Below are positions 1 through 4,593 of a stretch of DNA of 6,784 nt, piece by piece (position 1 is the stretch's first letter; every line of letters begins with the position of its first letter). This stretch comes from Christensenellaceae bacterium (GTDB taxonomy: Bacteria; Bacillota; Clostridia; Christensenellales; UBA1750): assembly GCA_031287285.1 (NCBI GenBank), contig JAITTC010000069.1, forward strand, positions 1 to 6,784. Direction: 5' to 3'. The notes beneath the pieces were generated by a model. The model saw only the letters and a list, made by a program, of their open reading frames with translations. It did no database searches and was not told the origin of the DNA. Position numbers and translations under genes: made by a program.

Positions 1-59
1 GGTAGAGTAGTGGTCTCCAAAACCATTGGTTGCGTGTTCGAGTCGCGTCTCCCCTGCCA
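1..59 (+). tRNA. tRNA-Trp (anticodon CCA), 5' end cut off by the window edge
   Basis: The visible part holds a five-pair anticodon stem around the seven-base loop CTCCAAA, giving anticodon CCA at 17-19, which reads UGG (Trp). It is followed by a T arm with GCGTG/CGCGT stem and TTCGAGT loop, the 3' acceptor strand CTCCCCT, discriminator G and an encoded CCA at 57-59. The matching acceptor 5' strand (AGGGGAG expected) and part of the D arm lie before base 1. The loop position of CCA and the canonical arm geometry make the identity firm. In many Bacillota tRNA-Trp sits before secE-nusG; here it is followed by a hairpin and proC instead. Confidence 0.93.
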
Positions 60-85
60 CGCCGTTGCGGACTGTATATCGTTCG

Positions 86-115
86 CGGCGGCTTTTTTAT
101 GAAAAGCCGCCGTTT
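86..115 (+). terminator. Terminator-like hairpin after tRNA-Trp
   Basis: Arms 86-96 (CGGCGGCTTTT) and 102-112 (AAAAGCCGCCG) pair perfectly over 11 bp around a five-base loop, starting 26 bases after the tRNA CCA end. The trailing T run is short (TTT then CC), so termination may be less efficient than with a full U tract. Position and shape fit a factor-independent terminator for the tRNA transcript. Confidence 0.7.
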
Positions 116-195
116 CCTCGCATAGAAAGCCAAGCTAAAATGGAGCCATTTGCCATCGAGCTTCGCTTGAAAAGGCCGGCAAAGAACGCGCAGGC

Positions 196-224
196 TTGAA
201 ATCGGCTGAAATTCATGCTATTTT
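196..224 (+). promoter_or_regulatory. Predicted sigma-A type promoter for proC-rnhA
   Basis: A -35 box TTGAAA (196-201) and a -10 box TATTTT (219-224) are separated by exactly 17 bases, and the -10 is preceded by TG one base upstream (216-217), giving an extended -10. The predicted start of transcription is near 231, leaving a leader of about 27 bases before the proC ATG. It would drive proC and the closely coupled rnhA. Inferred from box match and spacing only. Confidence 0.6.
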
Positions 225-244
225 AAGGTTGTGAATGGTGAATT

Positions 245-251
245 GGAGGGG
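245..251 (+). promoter_or_regulatory. proC ribosome binding site that fixes the start
   Basis: GGAGGGG ends six bases before the ATG at 258. An in-frame GTG at 231 would extend the protein by nine residues but has no ribosome site and coincides with the predicted transcription start, so 258 is preferred. Confidence 0.85.
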
Positions 252-257
252 ACTTTT

Positions 258-1055
258 ATGGCTTTTAAGCTTGGCTTCATCGGCGCTGGAAATATGGGGC
301 GCGCCATCATCGGCGGGATTGCGGTAAAGGACGGGGCTGCATCTCTTGCTGCATACGATGTAAACCCCGCCGCTTTAGAAGCGATCAAGAAGGATTTTGG
401 CATTTTAGGCTTTTCCGGCGCGGAGGAACTCTGCGCCTGGGCCGACATTCTTCTTTTGGCCGTGAAGCCGCAGGTGGTTTCCAGCGCTTTGGCCGCGTTA
501 AAACCCTTTTTAGCGGGGAAGGCCTTGGTTTCTATCGTGGCCGGGCTTTCAGTAGCGAGGCTTCGCGAGCAGCTCCCTGAGGGCGTCCGCGTTTTGCGCG
601 TGATGCCAAACACGCCGGTCATGGTTTTGCAGGGGATGAGCGCGCTCTGTGACGACAGCGATCTTTTTTTCGAGGAAAGGCGCTTTGTCAATGAGGTGTT
701 CGAAGGCGTCGGCCGCGTGGCCTGGCTGCCCGAGCGCCTGATGGATGCGGTGACCGGCGTCAGTGGCTCTGGCCCGGCCTATGCCTATTTGTTCATCGAA
801 GCGATGGCCGAGGCCGGCGTGCGCGAGGGTTTGCCCTTTGCGCTTGCCAAGGAGCTCGCCGCGCAGACGCTGCTTGGCGCCGCGCAAATGGTTTTGAGCA
901 GCGAAACGCATCCGGCGCAGCTTCGTGCCTTCGTAACGAGCCCGGCGGGCACTACGGCGGAAGGCGTGGCGGCCCTTGAAAAGGGCGGCGTGCGCGCGGC
1001 CGTCGGGGAGGCCGTCCGTGCGGCGGCGAAGCGATCGGCTGAGCTTGGGAGCTAG
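258..1055 (+). CDS. proC: Pyrroline-5-carboxylate reductase
   Basis: This 265-residue cytosolic enzyme reduces 1-pyrroline-5-carboxylate to L-proline with NAD(P)H, the last step of proline synthesis. The N-terminal Rossmann fold shows FIGAGNMG (residues 7-14, the GxGxxG dinucleotide loop) and LAVKPQ (67-72). MPNTP lies at 116-120, and the C-terminal all-helical dimerisation and substrate domain carries the signature region VSGSGPAYAY (168-177) and TSPAGTTAEGVAALE (227-241). Length is normal for the family (about 265-280). The ATG at 258 is chosen because of the GGAGGGG site and because the Rossmann strand then begins at residue 3, as in homologues. It is first in a likely two-gene transcript with rnhA, whose start is 3 bases after the proC stop. 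There is no other proline gene in view, so regulation by proline cannot be judged. Confidence 0.97.
   Translation: MAFKLGFIGAGNMGRAIIGGIAVKDGAASLAAYDVNPAALEAIKKDFGILGFSGAEELCAWADILLLAVKPQVVSSALAALKPFLAGKALVSIVAGLSVARLREQLPEGVRVLRVMPNTPVMVLQGMSALCDDSDLFFEERRFVNEVFEGVGRVAWLPERLMDAVTGVSGSGPAYAYLFIEAMAEAGVREGLPFALAKELAAQTLLGAAQMVLSSETHPAQLRAFVTSPAGTTAEGVAALEKGGVRAAVGEAVRAAAKRSAELGS
1047..1051 (+). promoter_or_regulatory. rnhA ribosome binding site inside the end of proC
   Basis: GGGAG lies seven bases before the TTG at 1059 and overlaps the last codons of proC. It supports the TTG as the rnhA start, since no ATG or GTG is available in frame near the N-terminal strand, and suggests translational coupling. 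Confidence 0.6.
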
Positions 1056-1058
1056 GCC

Positions 1059-1526
1059 TTGAAGAGCATAAAGAAAGTCGATGTCTACACCGACGGCGCA
1101 TGCTCCGGCAACCCTGGGCCCGGGGGATGGGGGGCCATCCTCGTCTACAATGGCCAAGAAAAGGAACTTTCAGGCTTCCAGGCGGAAACCACCAACAACC
1201 GCATGGAGCTTTTCGCCGCCATTCAGGGCCTGAGTGCCTTGAAAGAAAGCTGCGAGGTCAAACTCTATTCGGACTCCAGCTACTTGGTCAACGCTTTTGA
1301 ACAGCGCTGGATTGATTCCTGGCAGCGCCAGAATTGGAAGACTTCCGCGAAGGCCGAGGTGGCGAATCAGGATCTGTGGCGCCTGCTGCTGATTCAGACT
1401 GGCCGGCACCGGCTGCAATTTATAAAGGTCAAGGGCCATGCCGATAACGAATACAACAACCGCTGCGATAAGCTGGCGACGGGGGCGATCAAACAGCAGC
1501 AAAAGCTCAGGGCAAGGGTCGAGTAG
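1059..1526 (+). CDS. rnhA: Ribonuclease HI
   Basis: This 155-residue enzyme cuts the RNA strand of RNA-DNA hybrids, for example R-loops, and helps remove primers. The complete two-metal active site is visible: D12 in VYTDGACSGNPGPGGWG, E50 in NNRMEL, D72 in YSDSSYL and D137 in NNRCDKLA, with the catalytic histidine H127 in VKGHADNEYN. A Trp-rich stretch (WIDSWQRQNWK, 84-94) corresponds to the basic protrusion or handle region of the E. coli type. There is no N-terminal hybrid-binding domain, so this is a single-domain RNase HI of standard length. The start is TTG, with a ribosome site in the end of proC. It is very likely co-transcribed with proC. No terminator-like U tract follows; the next element is the AT-rich inverted repeat at 1547-1584. 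Confidence 0.96.
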   Translation: MKSIKKVDVYTDGACSGNPGPGGWGAILVYNGQEKELSGFQAETTNNRMELFAAIQGLSALKESCEVKLYSDSSYLVNAFEQRWIDSWQRQNWKTSAKAEVANQDLWRLLLIQTGRHRLQFIKVKGHADNEYNNRCDKLATGAIKQQQKLRARVE

Positions 1527-1546
1527 GCGATCGCGTTCCGCCTCAC

Positions 1547-1584
1547 GTATTTATTCGCAAAAGACAACTTTTACGAATAAATAC
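1547..1584. repeat. 38-base near-perfect inverted repeat; candidate recombination (dif-like) site or operator
   Basis: Arms 1547-1563 and 1568-1584 are complementary at 16 of 17 positions around the four-base centre ACAA; the only mismatch is C1558 against A1573. The outer arms GTATTTATTCG and CGAATAAATAC match perfectly. Reading the inner part as a recombinase core gives an 11-base left arm (1552-1562), a 6-base centre GACAAC (1563-1568) and an 11-base right arm (1569-1579), the 28-bp geometry of bacterial dif sites. It is AT-rich in a G+C-rich surround and ends 29 bases before the tyrosine recombinase start. It lacks a U tract, so a simple terminator is less likely. It could also be an operator for the recombinase gene or form an mRNA hairpin. 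Confidence 0.85.
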
Positions 1585-1601
1585 CCTCCGAAATCGCGAG
1601 A

Positions 1602-1607
1602 AGAGGA
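1602..1607 (+). promoter_or_regulatory. Ribosome binding site of the recombinase gene
   Basis: AGAGGA lies six bases before the ATG at 1614, confirming this start over downstream alternatives. Confidence 0.7.
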
Positions 1608-1613
1608 TTTACG

Positions 1614-2705
1614 ATGAGCGAACAGCAAAGTTACCGCGAACAGCAGGATTTAAAGAACACGCTCTTGCTGCGTGAGATTTTGAAAGAATTGCCGCCCTGC
1701 TGCGCGGAATTCTTCCGCGGTGTGGCAGATGAAACCCTGCCACTGACGCGGCTTGCCTACGCGCGCGATCTTCTCATCTTTTTCGACTTTCTTCTCGAAT
1801 ATAAGCCGGGCCTTTCGGGCAAAAAACGCCGGGATGTGCCCATTGAAGCGCTAAATGCATTGACTTTAAGCGATTTTGAGATCTTTTTAGAGCATTTAAC
1901 CTATTACGAGCGCGGCGAAAAGCAGCTTCAGGATCGCGAAGCCGCCAAAGAGCGCAAGCTCTCTTCCCTGCGCTCGTTTTTCGGCTACCTTTTTAAGAAG
2001 CAGTACCTAATTTCCAACGTGGCCGCACTGGTCGACATGCCCAAGCGCCATGAAAAGGCGATCATCCACCTGGAGATCGACGAAGTGGCAAAGCTGCTCG
2101 ATCTGGTTGAAGACGGTTCCAAGCTCACGAAGCGCCAGCAGGCCTTTCACGCCCAGACCAAGGCGCGCGATCTTGCGCTGATCTCCCTGCTCCTTGGCAC
2201 CGGCATCCGCGTCAGCGAGTGCGTCGGCTTGAACCTGAGCGATATGGACTTCGACCTTGGCGGCTTTAAGGTAACGCGCAAGGGCGGCTCCAGCTCGATC
2301 CTCTATTTTCCGCAGGAGGTTGAGGATGCTCTGCGCGCCTATATGGAGGAGCGCCTGAAACTCGAAGCCCTTCCCGGCCATGAGAACGCCCTCTTCCTCT
2401 CGCTGCAGCGCAAGCGCATGGACGTGCGCACGGTGCAAAACCTGGTGAAGAAGTACGCGCGCGTAATCACGCCGCTGAAGAAGATCAGCCCGCATAAGCT
2501 GCGTTCCACCTTTGGCACCTCGCTCTACCGCGAAACCGGGGATATCTACCTGGTGGCCGACGTGCTCGGCCACTCCGACGTGAACACCACCCGCAGGCAT
2601 TATGCCGCCATGGGCGACGAAAATCGCCGAATCGCCGCGCATGCCGTGCACCTGCGCGACGACGGCCCAAAAGACGAGCCGCCGAAGCCGAACAAGAAGG
2701 AATAG
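1614..2705 (+). CDS. Tyrosine recombinase, XerS-like
   Basis: This 363-residue DNA-cutting and rejoining enzyme carries the complete catalytic set of the tyrosine recombinases: R199 (GTGIRVSE), K223 (VTRKGG, beta-hairpin), H294 and R297 (PHKLRSTFGT), H320 (LGHSDVNTT) and nucleophile Y330 (RRHY). Residues about 30-140 form the helical core-binding domain (SAM-like), and about 150-340 the catalytic domain. It is longer than XerC or XerD (about 300 residues), and its extended N-terminus, the insert around 160-185 before KARDLALISLLLGTGIR, and VTRKGG recall XerS of streptococci and lactococci (about 356 residues). From memory it looks closer to XerS than to phage integrases. The C-terminal tail (about 345-363) is very charged and proline-rich. 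Its neighbours are housekeeping genes, with no excisionase or att repeats, and the inverted repeat just upstream is a natural candidate target. A role in chromosome dimer resolution is inference; a domesticated integrase is the alternative. Confidence 0.93.
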   Translation: MSEQQSYREQQDLKNTLLLREILKELPPCCAEFFRGVADETLPLTRLAYARDLLIFFDFLLEYKPGLSGKKRRDVPIEALNALTLSDFEIFLEHLTYYERGEKQLQDREAAKERKLSSLRSFFGYLFKKQYLISNVAALVDMPKRHEKAIIHLEIDEVAKLLDLVEDGSKLTKRQQAFHAQTKARDLALISLLLGTGIRVSECVGLNLSDMDFDLGGFKVTRKGGSSSILYFPQEVEDALRAYMEERLKLEALPGHENALFLSLQRKRMDVRTVQNLVKKYARVITPLKKISPHKLRSTFGTSLYRETGDIYLVADVLGHSDVNTTRRHYAAMGDENRRIAAHAVHLRDDGPKDEPPKPNKKE

Positions 2706-2777
2706 CTTGCGGCTAAAACGGCGGGCTGCAGGACTCAACACGAATGCGATGCCAGCGAGGACGGCATTTTCAGGCAT

Positions 2778-2814
2778 AAAAACGGCTTCCGCATGGACGG
2801 AAGCCGTTTTTCTT
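2778..2814. terminator. Strong bidirectional factor-independent terminator
   Basis: Arms 2778-2791 (AAAAACGGCTTCCG) and 2798-2811 (CGGAAGCCGTTTTT) pair perfectly over 14 bp around a six-base loop. On the plus strand the stem runs into TTTTTCTT, terminating the recombinase transcript. Because the 5' arm starts with five A, the minus strand also ends in five T, so it can terminate the converging mutL-to-Cys-rich operon, whose last stop lies 23 bases away. Confidence 0.93.
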
Positions 2815-2833
2815 ATTGGCTATGGGCGGCTCG

Positions 2834-3004
2834 TCACCCCTCGGGCTCCAAATCGATCTTTTCGATGAACACCTTGGCATAATCCTCCTCCGGCTCGATG
2901 CAAAGGCCGCAATTATCGCAAATCTTTTCGGGGTTCAGATCGCAGCGCTCGCATTCGCCGCAGTTTGTGCACTCGCGATCCTCTAAAACGCAGGGCTTTG
3001 GCAT
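2834..3004 (-). CDS. Small Cys-rich acidic protein, function unknown
   Basis: This 56-residue open frame starts with ATG at 3004 and ends with TGA at 2834. It holds eight cysteines: C5, then CxxCxxCxxC at 12/15/18/21 and CxxCxxC at 29/32/35, in the two similar units ECTNCGECERCDL and ICDNCGLCIEP. The remaining tail (36-56) is acidic and has no cysteine. The spacing looks like a metal or Fe-S binding module, but it does not match the classic ferredoxin CxxCxxCxxxCP exactly, so zinc is equally possible. There is no signal peptide or membrane segment. A strong ribosome site (GGGGAGGAG, 3012-3020) lies seven bases upstream and overlaps the stop of the PLP-enzyme gene, so it is the last gene of that operon and precedes the shared terminator. 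I recall similar short Cys-rich hypothetical proteins in clostridia but know of no assigned function. Confidence 0.85.
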   Translation of the reverse strand: MPKPCVLEDRECTNCGECERCDLNPEKICDNCGLCIEPEEDYAKVFIEKIDLEPEG

Positions 3005-3011
3005 CGCTTTA

Positions 3012-3020
3012 CTCCTCCCC
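3012..3020 (-). promoter_or_regulatory. Ribosome binding site of the Cys-rich gene
   Basis: GGGGAGGAG on the minus strand ends seven bases before the ATG at 3004. It is one of the best ribosome sites in the window and is strong evidence that the 56-codon frame is translated. Confidence 0.85.
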
Positions 3021-4279
3021 TATTGCTGATCTGCTCCAAGGCGCAGCAGAACCTCTTTGAGGGCCTGGCGCGCGTGGGCGTAGCTTAAAGCGCCCTGCAA
3101 ATAGCCGATATAGGGTTTTCGCAGGGGCGCGTCCGCGCTAAGCTCGATGGATGAACCCGAAACGAAGCTGCCGGCCGCCATGATGACCGCATCCTGATAG
3201 CCCGGCATGGCCCAGGGCTCCGGCACGGCGAAGCTATCGACCGGCGAAGCCGCCTGAACGGCCTGGCAAAAGGCGATGAGCCTTTCGGCGCTGCCAAACT
3301 CCACGGCCTGGATGATGTCGCCGCGCGGCGCGCCGGGCGGCGGATTCACCGCAAAGCCCAAGGTCTCAAACACCATGCCAAAGAGCGCGGCGCCCTTTAA
3401 GGCCTGCGCGACGGTATGCGGCGCCTGAAACAGCCCTTGGTAAAAGGGACCGTAACCCGCTTGGTAAGAGCCGACTTCCCGGCCGATGCCAGGCGAGGTC
3501 AGGCGATAGGCGCAGCGCTCGACCAAGGCCGCGCGCCCTGCGATATAGCCGCCGGTCGGGGCCAGGCCGCCGCCCGGGTTCTTGATTAAAGAACCCGCGA
3601 TGAGATCGGCCCCAACGCTCGTGGGCTCGGTTTCCTCGACGAACTCCCCATAGCAATTATCGACCAGAACGATGATATGGGGGCTTTTTTTGTGCACAAG
3701 CTTGCATGCTTGGCCGATTTGGGTCAAGCTGAGCGAGGGCCGCCAAGCATAGCCGCGCGAGCGCTGCAGCGCCACGACGCGGATGGAAGGGTTTTGTTCC
3801 AGAGCCGTATGCAGGGCGTCCATATCGATGCCGCCATCGGCCTTTAGATCGACCTGCGCATAGCGGATGCCGTATTCCGCAAGGCTGCCCTGCCCCTTCC
3901 CTGCCTCGCCGATGCCAATCACGCTTTCGAGCGTGTCGTAAGGCTTGCCCGAGGCAGAAAGCAGGGTATCGCCTGGGCGCAGCAGGCCAAAGAGGCTTAA
4001 GGCAAGCGCGTGGGTGCCCGAGGCGATCGAGGGGCGAACCAGAGCATCTTCGGCAAAAAGGGCCTTTGCAAAGAGCTTTTCGAGCGTTTCGCGCCCCTCG
4101 TCCCCATAGCCGTAGCCGGTGCTGGGCGCGAAATGCCGAGAGGCCACCCGGCATTCTCGGAAGGCGTTGAGGACGCGCTCAAAGCAGCTTTGCTCCGTGT
4201 GGTCGATCCGGCGAAAAACGCCTTCCAGGGCCGATTCGGCCTCTAAAATGCGCTGTTCTATCCGCGCGGGCTGTTCCAA
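3020..4279 (-). CDS. Methionine gamma-lyase family PLP enzyme (YnbB / 'aluminium resistance protein' family)
   Basis: This 419-residue protein has the fold-type I PLP enzyme layout of the Met_gamma_lyase family to which B. subtilis YnbB belongs. Visible landmarks are STGYGYGDEGRETLE (53-67), the cofactor-phosphate region IASGTHALA (85-93), SGKPYDTLE (110-118), QRSRGYAWRPS (172-182), the cofactor-ring aspartate D207 in VDNCYGEFVEE, and the likely Schiff-base lysine K233 in GSLIKNPGGGLAPTGGY. These stretches match the family consensus I remember almost word for word. The physiological substrate is not established; the names methionine gamma-lyase and aluminium resistance rest on distant similarity and an old phenotype. 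The start is TTG, six bases after the hfq stop codon, with GGAGG ten bases upstream; no ATG occurs in frame before residue 153, so TTG is the best choice. It lies between hfq and the Cys-rich gene in the minus-strand operon. Confidence 0.92.
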   Translation of the reverse strand: MEQPARIEQRILEAESALEGVFRRIDHTEQSCFERVLNAFRECRVASRHFAPSTGYGYGDEGRETLEKLFAKALFAEDALVRPSIASGTHALALSLFGLLRPGDTLLSASGKPYDTLESVIGIGEAGKGQGSLAEYGIRYAQVDLKADGGIDMDALHTALEQNPSIRVVALQRSRGYAWRPSLSLTQIGQACKLVHKKSPHIIVLVDNCYGEFVEETEPTSVGADLIAGSLIKNPGGGLAPTGGYIAGRAALVERCAYRLTSPGIGREVGSYQAGYGPFYQGLFQAPHTVAQALKGAALFGMVFETLGFAVNPPPGAPRGDIIQAVEFGSAERLIAFCQAVQAASPVDSFAVPEPWAMPGYQDAVIMAAGSFVSGSSIELSADAPLRKPYIGYLQGALSYAHARQALKEVLLRLGADQQ

Positions 4280-4284
4280 AGGAA

Positions 4285-4545
4285 TTATTCCTCCGTTTCG
4301 TCTAAAATCTCGCCGTCAGCCGAGATGTTGTATTGCACCGGGCGGGAAGGCGTGACCGTTGAAATGGCATGCTTATAGATCATCTGCTGTTTGCCGTCGC
4401 TTTCAAGGAGCACCACGAAGGAATCGAAGCCCCGAATCAGCCCTTTAAGCGGCACGCCGTTCATCAAGTGCAGGGTCACGGGAATGCGATCCTTCCGCGT
4501 GGAATTTAAGATAATGTCTTGCAGACCGGCAGTGTTTTTGCTCAT
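4285..4545 (-). CDS. hfq: RNA chaperone Hfq
   Basis: This 86-residue Sm-like protein forms a hexameric ring that binds U-rich sRNA ends on its proximal face and A-rich RNA on the distal face. It aligns with E. coli Hfq with a one-residue offset: LQD (8-10), F43 in FDSFVVLLES, the Sm2 motif IYKHAIST (Y57, K58, H59) and TPSRPV. The rim patch is RKDR (17-20), more basic than the RKEN-type rim of B. subtilis. After the core the tail is short, but its last residues are acidic (EILDETEE), reminiscent of the acidic tip of the E. coli tail. The gene follows miaA, as in many bacteria, and has its own predicted promoter in the gap. Only a weak ribosome site is seen (GGGG, about 10 bases upstream of ATG 4545), so translation may be modest or controlled. 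Confidence 0.97.
   Translation of the reverse strand: MSKNTAGLQDIILNSTRKDRIPVTLHLMNGVPLKGLIRGFDSFVVLLESDGKQQMIYKHAISTVTPSRPVQYNISADGEILDETEE
4290..4294 (-). promoter_or_regulatory. Ribosome binding site supporting the TTG start of the PLP-enzyme gene
   Basis: GGAGG on the minus strand lies within the last codons of hfq, ten bases before the TTG at 4279. The spacing is slightly long, but no other in-frame start is available near it. Confidence 0.65.
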
Positions 4546-4584
4546 TTGTCAAAGGCCCCGCTTTCTTTGCGTTTTCTCGCGCTC

Positions 4585-4593
4585 ATTATACCA
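4585..4593 (-). promoter_or_regulatory. Extended -10 promoter for hfq
   Basis: On the minus strand TGG-TATAAT (4593 down to 4585) is a perfect extended -10 lying directly after the miaA stop codon, with transcription predicted from about 4578, 33 bases before the hfq ATG. No -35 match to TTGACA is present at 16-18 bases, which is tolerated with an extended -10. The usual -35 position is instead occupied by the palindrome at 4606-4619. Confidence 0.65.

Noticed and set aside
1..120. tRNA-Trp as an attachment site for an integrated element carrying the recombinase
   Set aside because: No repeat of the tRNA 3' end was noticed elsewhere in the window, and the genes between it and the recombinase are core metabolic genes.
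138..151. Interrupted palindrome AAATGG-AG-CCATTT upstream of the proC promoter
   Set aside because: Only six-base arms, about 45 bases upstream of the -35 box, with no second copy seen; chance is a sufficient explanation.
231..257. Nine-codon upstream extension of proC from GTG at 231
   Set aside because: There is no ribosome site before it, it coincides with the predicted transcription start, and the GGAGGGG site clearly serves the ATG at 258.
549..1157. Minus-strand open frame of 202 codons across proC and rnhA
   Set aside because: It overlaps two well-identified genes, and its Arg/Ala/His-rich translation is typical of antisense shadows.
1527..1590. The inverted repeat as an ordinary rnhA terminator
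   Set aside because: The stem is AT-rich at its base and followed by CCTCCG rather than a T run, unlike the other two terminators in this window.
2748..2770. Small hairpin ATGCC/GGCAT followed by TTTT just before the main terminator
   Set aside because: A five-bp stem with a nine-base loop is too weak next to the perfect 14-bp terminator a few bases on.
2007..2777. Long open frame on the minus strand across the recombinase gene (256 codons)
   Set aside because: It is antisense to a gene with a complete catalytic motif set, and its translation shows no recognisable domain; it is a shadow frame caused by high G+C.
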